Below are positions 1-12,213 of a stretch of DNA of 64,000 nucleotides, piece by piece (position 1 is the first letter of the stretch; the number at the start of each line of letters is the position of its first letter). Under the pieces are notes generated by a model. The model was not told where the DNA came from, searched no databases, and saw nothing but the letters and a program-made list of their open reading frames with translations. The stretch comes from Sipunculus nudus (Eukaryota; Annelida; Sipuncula; Golfingiida; Sipunculidae), in assembly GCA_026874595.1 (NCBI GenBank), contig CM049322.1:60208886-60272885 (forward strand), written 5' to 3'. The position numbers were made by a program, and so were the translations under genes.

Positions 1-1808
1 AGTGTCCTAGAACTTTCTGTTAACAGCTGGCAGGTTGTGTCATGATCTGTGTGGAGTGTCCTAGAACTTTCTGTTAACAGCTGGCAGGTTGTGTCCAGAT
101 CTGTGTGGAGTGTCCTAGAACTTTCTGTTAACAGCTGGCAGGTTGTGTCCAGATCTGTGTGGAGTATCCTAGAACTTTCTGTTAACATCTGGCAGGTTGT
201 GTCCAGATCTGTGTGGAGTGTCCTAGAACTTTCTGTTAACAGCTGGCAGGTTGTGTCCAGGTCTGTGTGGAGTATCCTAGAACTTTCTGTTAACAGCTGG
301 CAGGTTGTGTCCAGATCTGTGTGGAGTGTCCTAGAACTTTCTGTTAACAGCTGGCAGGTTGTGTCCAGATCTGTGTGGAGTATCCTAGAACTTTCTGTTA
401 ACAGCTGGCAGGTTGTGTCCAGATCTGTGTGGAGTATCCTAGAACTTTAGTTAACAGCTGGCAGGTTGTGTCCAGATCTGTGTGGAGTGTCCTAGAACTT
501 TCTGTTAACAGCTGACAGGTTGTGTCCAGATCTGTGTGGAGTGTCCTAGAACTTTCTGTTAACAGCTGGCAGGTTGTGTCCAGATCTGTGTGGAGTATCC
601 TAGAACTTTCTGTTAACAGCTGGCAGGTTGTGTCCAGATCTGTGTGGAGTATCCTAGAACTTTCTGTTAACAGCTGGCAGGTTGTGTCCAGATCTGTGTG
701 GAGTGTCCTAGAACTTTCTGTTAACAGCTGGCAGGTTGTGTCCAGATCCGTGTGGAGTGTCCTAGAACTTTCTGTTAACAGCTGGCAGGTTGTGTCCAGA
801 TCTGTGTGGAGTGTCCTAGAACTTTCTGTTAACAGCTGGCAGGTTGTGTCCAGATCTGTGTGGAGTATCCTAGAACTTTCTGTTAACAGCTGGCAGGTTG
901 TGTCCAGATCTGTGTGGAGTATCCTAGAACTTTCTGTTAACAGCTGGCAGGTTGTGTCCAGATCTGTGTGGAGTGTCCTAGAACTTTCTGTTAACAGCTG
1001 GCAGGTTGTGTCCAGATCTGTGTGGAGTGTCCTAGAACTTTCTGTTAACAGCTGGCAGGTTGTGTCCAGATCTGTGTGGAGTGTCCTAGAACTTTCTGTT
1101 AACAGCTGGCAGGTTGTGTCCAGATCTGTGTGGAGTGTCCTAGAACTTTCTGTTAACAGCTGGCAGGTTGTGTCCAGATCTGTGTGGAGTGTCCTAGAAC
1201 TTTCTGTTAAAAGCTGGCAGGTTTTGTCCAGATCTGTGTGGAGTGTCCTAGAACTTTCTGTTAACAGCTGGCAGGTTGTGTCCAGATCTGTGTGGAGTGT
1301 CCTAGAACTTTCTGTTAACAGCTGGCAGGTTGTGTCCAGATCTGTGTGGAGTGTCCTAGAACTTTCTGTTAACAGCTGGCAGGTTGTGTCCAGATCTGTG
1401 TGGAGTATCCTAGAATTTTCTGTTAACAGCTGGCAGGTTGTGTCCAGATCTGTGTGGAGTGTCCTAGAACTTTCTGTTAACAGCTGGCAGGTTGTGTCCA
1501 GATCCGTGTGGAGTGTCCTAGAACTTTCTGTTAACAGCTGGCAGGTTGTGTCCAGATCAGTGTGGAGTGTCCTAGAACTTTCTGTTAACAGCTGACAGGT
1601 TGTGTCCAGATCTGTGTGGAGTGTCCTAGAACTTTCTGTTAACAGCTGGCAGGTTGTGTCCAGATCTGTGTGGAGTGTCCTAGAACTTTCTGTTAACAGC
1701 TGGCAGGTTGTGTCCAGATCTGTGTGGAGTGTCCTAGAACTTTCTGTTAACAGCTGGCAGGTTGTGTCCAGATCTGTGTGGAGTGTCCTAGAACTTTCTG
1801 TTAACAGC
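1..1808. repeat. 54-bp minisatellite array (about 33 units), cut by the left edge
   Basis: Head-to-tail units of 54 bp, each with the landmarks CCTAGAACTTTCTGTTAACAG, GGCAGGTTGTGT and CAGATCTGTGTGG. Units differ mainly at one site (AGTGTCC versus AGTATCC). A 1-bp deletion near 446 shifts the frame. Because 54 is 18 codons, both strands stay open for hundreds of codons (18-residue repeats), but most changes are amino-acid altering, some units create TGA, and there is no start context or splice signal. I read it as non-coding satellite. The array begins outside the window. Confidence 0.95.
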
Positions 1809-3569
1809 ATCCTATGGATTTGACAGGGACAATATAGGAAGGTCTTGTCACAGATAATAAGTAAATTGATGTAATGACTGAAACCAGTAAACACCAGAAA
1901 GTTTACTCATGAGACTGCCTCAGGTGTACAGAACAGGAAGGTGTCCATGACAGACAGGTGCCCGGGAGGAGGAGTCTGCTTGCATAATTTCAAAGGGATT
2001 AAAATCTTAGCTTTTTTGTGATATGGGTGAACAGATAAGGACAACAGATGTTCCACCCCACCCATCTGCAAACAAATAAAAATTATAAATATGCTCTCTT
2101 GATTGTGTCAAAAGTGGTACTTGGGGGTGCCATGTAACTCCCAGAATAACGTCAACCCCTCAGGGGTTAAAGAGTCAGAGCTGTCTGGGTGCAGCTATGC
2201 AATAACCCCAGGCTGTAAAACAGACATCGCTAGCTGTGGGACTATTCATCTTGGCTTGTAATGCTGTGCCTGATCTCGCTTTTATGAGTTAAATACTGAA
2301 GGAGGTGCCTTTGTAATGTGACGAATCAGCAGCCGTATCTGAGGACAGATACTGAAGCCACCGGCCAGGCTCTGTGTGTTATAACTGGAGCAGCCGTCTG
2401 AGGACAGAGATACTGTCAGTACTGTCAGTTTGTCCATCCACAGCATCATATTAGACTAGTCTTTTGATCTGATGATCTTTTCAATATCTCTAGCCCTGTG
2501 GACAGATTCAGTACAAAGTAACACATACACATGGACATAAACTTTAAAAAGTTTATTTAGATATTTTTTTACAGTGTCTTTTTCAGTAGAATGCTGTTTT
2601 TCCTGAAATTTTATTCTTAGGGTGGTCCATGGTCAGATAGTCATATAGCTATTGAAATTTGTTTTATAGAATACTTGGTCCTTCAAATCTCTTATACATT
2701 GGTCACCAGATTTAAACCAGTGTCCTTAGATCCGTTCTACAACAAGGACACGTGGTATCCTTCTTAACTTACTCTAGTGACAGAGTGTAACGGGGCTGAT
2801 TGCTCAGTAAGTCGCACAAGTGTCTCTCAGGCTGCTACAGCCGCTTCCTTAGCTGGTGCTCAAGCAGTTTTAGTCTTGTTACCTTGTTATCTGGTCACAT
2901 GACCTTTGGTTTCTATGGAGAACAGCCTGTTACCTTGTTATCTGGTCATGTGACCTCTGGTTGTTATGGCGGACATTCATGTTAACCTCTATGTACTTTG
3001 TTATCAGTCTACCACATTTTCTGAAGTTTCCCTCAAGATGTCTTTTTACTCCCTTCTTCTTACACAGATATGTCATGTGAGCTCTATCTATGTAACTGTG
3101 CTTGCCTTCTTGTTTATAACTAAACAAAGGGCCACTTTGTATCTGTATGAAGGACTTATACTGATGTCATTAACAAAATTATATGATGCGCCAAATCATG
3201 CTGAATATTTGAATATATTGAAAGGTCACAGTTCATGATGACCCCAAATTCCTGTAGAACAGTGGAATCTGATGTTTGGCCTCAGATTTTAACTGCAACA
3301 AACGGAATACGGTCCCTTCTTTCACCCTTTTGGAAGTAATTTGCAACATCAACACCACTCAAATTATTATGAGCACATCCCTGCCTTTGATCAACAAGGG
3401 GGCTACGCACAGCGGTACAGGTGTTCATTGTTGTTAGATCAGGTGATTACAACTCGTCTTTTAATTAACAGAGTAGATACCCTTATAAAGACAGTTTCCC
3501 TGAACAAACTTATTACACAGTTATGTAGTTACAGGTTGGTTTATCTTACATTTAATGACATGTGAGTTG
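1809..3569. other. No gene seen; low-copy AT-rich sequence with a local duplication
   Basis: No convincing exon or known element. A 51-bp direct duplication at 2881-2931 and 2932-2972 carries the near-palindromes GGTCACATGACC and GGTCATGTGACC. A looser duplication (CAGCCGT..TCTGAGGACAGA) lies at about 2328-2415. The frames across 2800-3238 lack codon bias, domain features or splice context. Confidence 0.5.
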
Positions 3570-6020
3570 TTAGCTCAGCTGACTTTCAGTCATGCTGGGC
3601 TATAGCGATGGGTCTTTGTCCGGCGTCCTTCCGTCTGTCCGTCCGGCCGGCCGTCCGTCCGGCCGTCCGGCCGGCCGTCCGGCCGTTAGCAGGGCACAAA
3701 TCGTAACCGTAGGGGCTTGGGCCATGAACCCTATGCAGTCTTAGAGGTTATAAAAAGATCTCCTTGCAAACCTGAAATTAGGTCACTGTGACCTATATCC
3801 TCGAAGTTATGGGCTGTGTTTGCACCCCCCAGAAATAACTCTTTAAGACAAAATTTTCATCCCAAACCTTCCATCTTTCACATACAGCTCACCTACCAAC
3901 AGGGGAAGAACCATAATTTTTTTTAGGTCAAAAGGTCAAAGGTCAAGGTCACAGGAGCCTCTTCTTTGAAAAGCCTGTGGATGCATTTTAAGCCAACCCT
4001 TTTATCCCAATTCTTTGATCTTTCACATATAGCTCACCTACTAAGTTGGAGAAGAATCCTATAGATTTTGAGGTCACAAGGTCAAAGGTCAGGGTCACAG
4101 GATCCACTTATTTGAAAAGGTAGTTTTCAAGCTAGACTTTTCATTCCAAACCTTCCAGCACTGATATCGCTTCTCTGCCAACAGGGGAAAAGACCTGTTG
4201 ATTTTGAGGTCAAAGGTCAAGTTCACAGCACCCACTTCTTGCATGGAGCCATTTTCAGGCAAACTTTTCAATCGGTACCTTCCATTTGTCATATATAGCT
4301 TACCTACCAGTATGGGAAGAAGCCTATTGATGTTGAGGTCAAAAAGTCAAAGGTCAAGGTCACAATATTTAATTGTTCTAAATGCTTGTGAGCATATTTC
4401 AAGTGTAACTGTTCAACCCAAACCTTCAGTCTTTCCCATATGCCACATCTATGCATCACTCAGTTTGACTCAAACTTCATATTTATGGGTCTTTTTGCTT
4501 GAATAAATAACTGATTGATTTTGGGGTCAGCTGGTCAGCAGGTTAAAGGTTGCAGGTCAAAGTTATTCACCCATTGGTTGCCAAGTAATTACACCAGATT
4601 TAAGTGGTCAGTAGTTACCCATCATTTAGAAAGAATCCAGTTGATATATGGGCAAAAGGCCAAGGTCATAGGTCAGGGATGTTCACAATTACTTATTTTA
4701 TAGACCATCTCTATTTTTCTTGTATATATAACCATCCCACTCCAGCTGGTACATCTCCCTGTGTGGCTGTAATTGTGAGTGACACTGGTGACATATGACT
4801 CCCTTTTGTATCAGCCTATTAAGTGATAAGGCTCAGTGATAAGTACCTCTTACTTCATAACAAAAACACTGTTGTCAGAATGCTTCAACCAGGCATTAAG
4901 ACTATGAGAGTATAGTATTAAGGTTTAGCTACTGATTTATAAGATGATGGGAACATTTTGCAGTTTATTTTATGGAATCCTAGCAATAAACTTAGTTTCC
5001 TAGATATCTGAATATTTTAATATATATCACCACATATAAAAGCAAGTGTTTGTTCTCATAATATGTGGATGTGTACCTTGATTTAGGATGGCTTTTTGTT
5101 TTATTTCAAGACTCTTAGTCATGCTTTCTGCATTTCTTTTCTTTCAGGTTTGACAGTTTACCTACCCTGCTGACCCCATTGAAAAGCAGCGTGATAATAA
5201 AAAATATTGGACTTACACTTTTTACAATTGCATATCTATAAATCTGATATGAGGGCCTGGACATGCCTTTTGAATTATTTTGGGCATTTATTACTGGATA
5301 ATTTGCCCCAAGTTTGGTCTCTTATTGGAGAATGTGGGATATCAAATGTCATACTTGTCAGAAATCCATTATGTCTGCCAGTTAGCCACCTTAGAAATTC
5401 TTACTTCAGGGCAGTTTCAGTAATTTTTCTTTAATGTTTGGTCCCATTTAGAGAATGTTTGTTGTCTGATTTCAGACTTGTCAGAAGTCCAATATGGCCA
5501 CCAGGCAACCATCTTTTAATTCCTTTTGATCATATTATCTCAAAAACAGTTAAAGTGAATGCAGTTGGATGTATATTTATGTAATCTTGTAAAGGATTGG
5601 GTCAAATATTTCTGAATAAATATTACCATCATTTATAAAAGTGCAGTACAGTTGGCCTGTATTGAATAAAAATTCATACAGAAGCACCTGTTTCTCAATA
5701 ATTCTTGCATGTATTTCCTTGATTTTTGCTATATATTTTGATCTTATATTTGCCCTTTGTGGTGTTCTTTTTGAGACTGACAGGTTTCAAGCAAGCTGTT
5801 GGAATAGTTCCTGATAGCTTAACAATCATGCATTTTCCTCAGACCATCAATTCACTGTGATTAAACCAGACATAGGTGATATATATTTCTGTTGTCATAG
5901 AAAATTTTCAACAAATTGGCAAATTGGTTCTTCAAAATTTGACTGGAAGTTGTGAATCTCAGTCCATGATGTCACAGGTCATGCTTGGCAGCTGAGCGTC
6001 ATGACCCATGGGTCACTTGT
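3570..6020 (+). mobile_element. Family C Helitron2-like non-autonomous element, full length
   Basis: The 5' end is TTAGCTCAGCTGAC, which folds on itself through the following AGTCATGCTGGGCTA. A TCCG/GGCC-rich simple repeat follows at about 3627-3690. The 3' end has CAGCTGAGCG (5989-5998, inverse of the 5' terminus), then the 14-bp palindrome TGACCCATGGGTCA (6002-6015), then CTTGT. The body (3904-4370) has AGGTCAAAGGTCAAGGTCA units and unique-looking AT-rich sequence also found at 47520-48600. No transposase or helicase frame was found, so it would depend on a partner in trans. End architecture is seen; the Helitron2/Helentron assignment is inferred from the family's known asymmetric inverted repeats and 3' hairpin. 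Confidence 0.7.
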
Positions 6021-8213
6021 TTTAAATAAACCTTGGCTCTACACTAATAACAGCCAGGGGGATCAGTGCTTCCTGAATGCGTCATCTCAGCCATCTGTGA
6101 CTATTCAAACATGATACCTGGACAGAGGAGTGGTAGGCCTAGGTAATAGTGAAATCTGCGTTGTTTATGAAATGAATTTGTCACCACATCACTACAGGTT
6201 ATAGTTTCATATCTGATAAGTAAAATATACTACTTCACTAATGACAGAGCATAAAAAAGGAACCCTGTGAAACCTTTAAATAAAAAAAACATTAAAAAAT
6301 TCAGCCCCCTGATACAACGACAACCATTAAAGAAGTATGCCTTAATACAGGATATTGCCAATGCAGTTTCTTGTGTAGACAGAGGAGAAAAATGACTGAC
6401 TGGTTCAGCCAGAAGCCCATTTGGGCAAAAAGTGTGATTCAGCCTGACACACATTAGCACAGACAAAACTGGCTATCCCCCTTAAACATGCAATGAACTC
6501 ATTTAATTAATAGGATTATTGAATAAATGCAAGGTAATACACTTGTTACAATGTACCACAAATTCACTGAAACTTTCAAAATTTGACGTTGATCCGTGAG
6601 TGAAAGACCCTGCATGTGTAACTTTTCCTATATCATCTACTAGACAGTTTATTACAGATCAAATTCTGATGCAAACTGTGCATATTCCATCAATTTCTCA
6701 TGCCTGTTCTAGTTCCTGTAATATTTTTTTAACACAGCATAATAAATGTAATAAATATCATGATGATTGGCAAAAAAAATCACTATGTCCAGCGTGCACC
6801 AAGGTGTGTTGAATGAATGGGCTTGTCAGGCTAAACACCAGGGGTCACTAGTTGTTTGCCTGCAGTTTTTCAGGCAGGCAGTCATTTACAGTCAGTATTA
6901 GTGATATCCATTATTGTCTGGGGATACTGCAGCATCTGTGAAACCAGTTTGCTGTTGATGTCTTTTACTTGTGTCTCAAGAAAACTCATTACTTGTGTCA
7001 CAAAAGGGAGGACCTTATTAAAGTTTTTAAATGTTTGTAAAAAAGTCTATTTAGATTTTTTGGAAGTTTTTGAACTGGCATTAGTTCATTTTAAAATTTT
7101 AAATACAATTTTCATGTTAGAATTTCAAAAACACTTTTGAAATAGAGAAATAATTCTAATAGATTTCCTGAACAATTACAGACAAACAGATTTACAATTG
7201 AAGGAGACAAGACCAATATACACAGTATTGCTTGCTTCTGGAGATAAAAATATCTGTGAGTCTGTTTTGAGACATTGAAAGGTTAAGCATAGGGTCATAT
7301 TTCATAAGACATGTGCAGAGAGTCAGAGACTGAGTTATTATGGGATGGAGAACTTTTGGTTTGATGATATACACTGTACATCTTGCTGTTAATCTGGGTT
7401 TGGATTTGCAGTGTCTCATTAATTGCTATTTTTAAAAATAAAGATCTGGCATTTACCTGTCTGAATGAAACGTGGTACTGCTGTCCTTCTGCATCTTGTG
7501 TCTTTTAGTTCTTGGCAAAATATCAGGCTAATAATAGTTCTGACAAATAGTAATCTTATATATTCTGCTGCAGAAAATCATTCAGGAATTAAATAAATCA
7601 TAAATTCAGCAGACATATTGTTGTAAATGTGATCTGTCAGTGCAATATGACAGGTACTAGGTGTGTCAGGGTGTACTGAGGCTTAAATCAAACTCATTCC
7701 TAAATACATGTATATGTTTTATTAATGTATCCACTTCAGGAATGTACTCAGGAAACAAACATATAATCATTGAAAAATGAAAAACAATTTTTTTCTATTA
7801 TTAAAAGCTAGATAAACATTCCTATACAGTTGTACAAAAACTTTTTCAGGTGACTATTGCCTGACCTTTGCCACGTCTCTCTTTAAGTTGAGGGCTTCTT
7901 TGTTATTCTACCATGATTGACGAGATGTCTCACATCTTCATCAGGTCTCAAGGTCACATATCAGGTGTCTCAAGGTCATGTTTCATTCTCAGCCATCTGG
8001 CTGCTGGTTGTGGTGATGCTCTGTGCCGTACAGAAGACAATAATAACCTCCAGCCAGTACCAGCTAGGCTGGATGACTACAGAAGACAGTAATAATTAAC
8101 CTCCAGCCAGTACCAGCTGGGCTGTATGACTACCTTACTCCCTGGTCCCAGGCCAACCACCTAGACCTCAGTGAACATTTAGTATCAGAACAAAATTATG
8201 TCCTATGGCTAAT
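6021..8213. other. No gene seen; AT-rich intergenic or intronic sequence
   Basis: No exon with matching splice sites and no recognised element in 2.2 kb. A short duplication (AGAAGACA..CCAGCCAGTACCAGCT) lies at about 8029-8125. Open frames in this stretch are short and compositionally non-coding. Confidence 0.5.
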
Positions 8214-9710
8214 TGTATCCCCAGACAAAGTTGGGATACTATGGTTTCAGACGGTCCCGCCGCCGCTGCTGCCGCAGAAAAACCTTGTGAGCGGGATAAC
8301 TCGAAAAATATTTCACTGATTTTTTTCAAACTTAACATTTGTATAGATATAGGTAAGGGGATGAAGTCTATTTAAAATGGGGTCATGACCTATGCTAGGA
8401 GAGTGACCTTGACCTTGAATAGGTCCATTTTTGCTGAAAATAACACAAATTCTTAAATATCTCAAGTTAGCTTGCATGGACTGGTCCGAAAATCAAGGTG
8501 ACCGAAGATCTTGGAATTAGCCTTGTGATATACTGGAAACTGGTGGCACCACCTATTTTCCTTTTCTTGTTTTTACGCCTTTAATACCCCCATAATATCC
8601 ACTTGACAGTACTGTAAGCATTATAAGTAAAAAACAAATGGACAGATTTCTTTCATATTAGGCACATGTAGAGTGATGGGTTAAGGGATGAGGTCTATTT
8701 ACATTTGGGTCATGACCTTTACCATGAGAGTGGCCTTGACCTTTAATGCGTCCATATTTGGTGAAAATCACACACCTCTTATGATATCTCCAGTGTTGAT
8801 AGCCATATGGATTTCAAACGTGACTTATGTATGGCCCACTACTAAAGTAAAAACCCTATAGGTTCTAGGGTCATGAGGTCAAAGGTCAAGGTCACTGGAC
8901 TTGCATCTTAAAATATACTGTGGATGCATTTTAAGCCAAACTTTCATCCCAGGTCTTCCATCTTGAATATATAGCTCACTTGCCAATGGTGGATGATCCA
9001 TATCAATTTTGGGGTCACAAGGTCAAAGGTCAAGGCCACAGGAGCTATCCGTCAAAAAAATTAGTTTCTTGATGATAATACCTGCTTTTATTGATGTATT
9101 GATTTCAAACTTGACTTATATATGGTCCATTGAAAAAGCAAGACTCCAATTGATTTTGGGGTCATGAGGTCAAGGGTCAAGGACAGGACACATCTTTAAA
9201 AAGATTGTGGATGCATTTTCAGCTAAACATTTCATCTCAGACCTTTCATCTTGCACATATAGTTCATCTGCCAAGAGAGGAAGACCCCTATCAATTTTGA
9301 GGTCACAAGGTCAGAGGTGAAGGTCACAGGAGCCATCTGTCCAAAAATTAGTTTCTGGATGATAATTCCTGCTTTTATTGATGTATGGATTTCAAACTTG
9401 ACTTGTATATGACCCATTGGAAAAGCAAGACCTGAATTGATTCTGGGGTCATGAGGTCAAAGTTCAAGGTCACAGGACACATCTTTAAAAAGATGTGGAT
9501 GCATTTTCAGCCAAACATTTCATCTCAGACATGTCATCTTGCACATACAATTCCCCTGCCAATCAAAAAGATTGTGGATTGGTAGATGGAAGAAACAATA
9601 ATTGCTTGCCAAGTGTCAGTATATGCTGCTAAAAATGGGGGGGGGGGGGGGGGGGAGGGCCTACTATGTCTGGGGATACTCTGGCACCTGCAGTGCCAAG
9701 AAATGTCTAG
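8214..9710 (+). mobile_element. Family A Helitron2-like non-autonomous element, full length
   Basis: The 5' end is TGTATCCCCAGACA followed by its own inverse (TTGGGATACTATGG) and a CCGCCGCCG stretch. The 3' end has TGTCTGGGGATAC (9667-9679, exact inverse of the 5' terminus), the hairpin TGGCACCTGCAGTGCCA (9682-9698) and, 8 bp on, CTAGT. A run of G precedes the 3' end (about 9637-9656). The body begins with roughly 300-bp units shared with 23368-24540 and continues from about 8790 with units carrying AGGTCAAAGGTCAAGGTCA. No protein-coding frame of its own. Confidence 0.75.
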
Positions 9711-9976
9711 TTTCTTGTTTTTTTCCCTGTACATTATATTCTCTGACTTTTTACCTATGGACATCATTGCTTACAACATGGATCCCTGGGACATTATATC
9801 CTGTGGATTATTTTCATTAAACATTTTCTCTGGCACTTTCCCCACTCACAATATTTAATGCATAATTTTTACATGGATAATGAGTGCTATGGCATTTATA
9901 TCAATATGTAAACATATTTTGTGACATTTTGTCCCTTGATAATTGACATCCTTTGCCATTTTCTTCCTGGATCTTT

Positions 9977-10104
9977 GTAAATTAATATGATAGGTTTCTG
10001 TACACTGAGTGTAGGTACGTACAGGAAGTGATTATTCAAACTGTGTAAATTAATATGATAGGTTTCTGTACACTGAGTGTAGGTACGTACAAGAAGTGAT
10101 TATT
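9977..10104. repeat. Two 60-bp direct copies separated by 8 bp
   Basis: 9977-10036 and 10045-10104 are near identical (GTAAATTAATATGATAGG .. GTGATTATT). The second copy ends exactly at the first bases of the A2 element. It may be a local duplication made around the insertion. Confidence 0.85.
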
Positions 10105-11735
10105 GTATCCGCCAAAACGAAGTTTTGAGGATACTATGTTTTTGACCTGGTTCCGCCGCCGCGGCGTTCGTTTCCGGAGAACTCCTCTGAGACTACTGGA
10201 CAGATTTTTCCAAAACTTATACAAATTATCGGGTCACATGTGAACTGGTGCCTAACCAAGTGACCTTGACCTCTGACCTTTCCTCTCTGCCCAGCGTCCG
10301 TTTGTGCGTCTGTTTCCACACATAAACCCACATATCTCGGGAACCGTTTGACCAATCAGGAAAAAAATTTACACAAATGTAGCCCTAGGATAGCTTTATA
10401 ACATACACAAAAAAAGATGGCGCCACCTGCAACCATGTTTGCACAGTGTCCATCTGTTCATCTGCCTTGGGTTAAAATCACTCATATCTCTGCAGTGATT
10501 TGACTAATTCACCTAAAATTAGGCATGCACTATACATCCTAGATAGCTTTCTTGATTTTATGACAGGTGGCGCCACCTACATTCACGTTAACGCTGCAGA
10601 CATCCAAGCTCGTATCTCGGGAACCGTTTGACCAATCATGAAAAAAAATTTACACAAATGTAGCCCTAGGATAGCTTTATAACATACATAAAAAAAGGTG
10701 TCGCCACCTGCAACCATGTTTGGGCAGTGTCCATCTGTTCATCTGCCTTGGGTTAAAATCACTCATATCTCTGCAGTGATTTGACTAATTCACCAAAAAT
10801 TAGGCATGCACTATACATCCAAGATAGCTTTCTTGATTTTATGACAGGTGGCGCCACCTACATTCACGTTAACGCTGCAGACATCCAAGCTTGTATCTCG
10901 GGAACCGTTTGACCAATCATGAAAAAAAATTTACACAAATGTAGCCCTAGGATAGCTTTATAACAAACACAAAAATGGTGGCGCCACCTGCAACCATGTT
11001 TGCACAGTGTCCATCTGTTCATCTGCCTTGGGTTAAAATCACTCATATCTCTGCAGTGATTTGACTAATTCACCAAAAATTAGGCATGCACTATACATCC
11101 AAGATAGCTTTCTTGATTTTATGACAGGTGGCGCCACCTACATTCACGTTAACGCTGCAGACATCCAAGCTTGTATCTCGGGAACCATTTGACCAATCAG
11201 GAAAAAATCTTTACACAAATGTAGCCCTTGCATAGCTTTATAACAAACACAAAAATGGTGGCGCCACCTGCAGCCATTTTTGCACAGCGTCCATCTGTTT
11301 GTCTGCCTTAGGTTAAAATCACTCCTATCTCTGCAGTGGTTTGACCAAATTACCTAAAAATCGGCATGCCTATACATCCAGCATAGCTTTCTTGATTTTA
11401 TGACAGGTGGCGCCACCTACATTAATGTTCACGCTGTAGACATCCATGCTTATATCTCCTGACTCGTTCAACCAATCAGGAAAAAAATTTACACAAATGT
11501 AGCCCTTGGATAGCTTTATAACATAAAAAAAATGGTGGTGCCATCTGCAGCCATTTTTGCACAGCGTCCATCTGTTTGGGATAAAATCACTCATATCTCT
11601 GCAGTGGTTTAACTTTTCCACATGAAATTTTGCATGTGTATACATCTTGGATAGTTTCTCGTTCAAATAACAGGTGGCGCCACCTACAGTCATGTTTATG
11701 TGGCAGAGATCCATTCTATTATGTAACACATGTAA
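10104..11735 (+). mobile_element. Subfamily A2 Helitron2-like element with five 280-bp tandem units
   Basis: The 5' end TGTATCCGCC and the hairpin CAAAACGAAGTTTTG..GGATAC, followed by CCGCCGCCGCGG, mark a relative of family A. The body holds five units starting near 10331, 10611, 10889, 11169 and 11449, each with ATCTCGGGAACCGTTTGACC and two GGTGGCGCCACC-type palindromes. The last two units are more diverged. I could not find a canonical hairpin plus CTAG terminus, so the 3' end is probably lost near 11735. Confidence 0.7.
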
Positions 11736-11986
11736 CTCTATTTCCCCTTGCCACTCAATTCATGCCTCACTTCACCCGTCCTTCTCTGATTTTGGCGGAT
11801 ACACGTAGTCGCTTGTCGACTACTCGTATTCTAGTTCAAACTGTGTTTGTCATTATAGGAGACAGACTAATTTTACTTTGGACAGACTGGGGTATAATGA
11901 TACATATGATTATTGTTATAACCAGATGGAACAATGGCTGGTCATGCATGTGGCCCCTCCCCCTCCATATAAATGTAAGGCCAGTG
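11736..11986. other. No gene seen; short unique spacer
   Basis: About 250 bp between the A2 element and the next minisatellite. No exon signals. Confidence 0.4.
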
Positions 11987-12201
11987 AGCACTCTAGTTCT
12001 CTCAATAAATGTTAGGCCGAGATCACTCTAGTTCTCTCAATAAGTGTCAGGCTGTTAGCACTCTAGTTCTCTCAATAAATGTTAGGCCGAGATCACTCTA
12101 GTTCTCTCAATAAGTGTCAGGCTGTTAGCACTCTAGTTCTCTCAATAAATGTTAGGCCCTGAGCACTCTAGTTCTCTCAATAAATGTTAGGCCGTGAGCA
12201 C
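11987..12201. repeat. 35-bp minisatellite, about 6 units
   Basis: Units read CACTCTAGTTCTCTCAATAA followed by ATGTTAGGCC or GTGTCAGGCT variants. The two spellings alternate in the first half (a 70-bp higher-order period), then one variant takes over. Confidence 0.9.
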
Positions 12202-12213
12202 TCTCAGTCATAG

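Noticed and set aside
398-1894. 498-codon open frame on the - strand of the first array
   Set aside because: It exists because the unit is 54 bp with no stop in that frame. Differences between units mostly change amino acids, and no start or splice context is present.
5147-5149. Strong-looking splice acceptor (CATTTCTTTTCTTTCAG)
   Set aside because: The same sequence recurs at about 47990-48007 inside another family C copy and opens onto stop-rich DNA, so it is element sequence.
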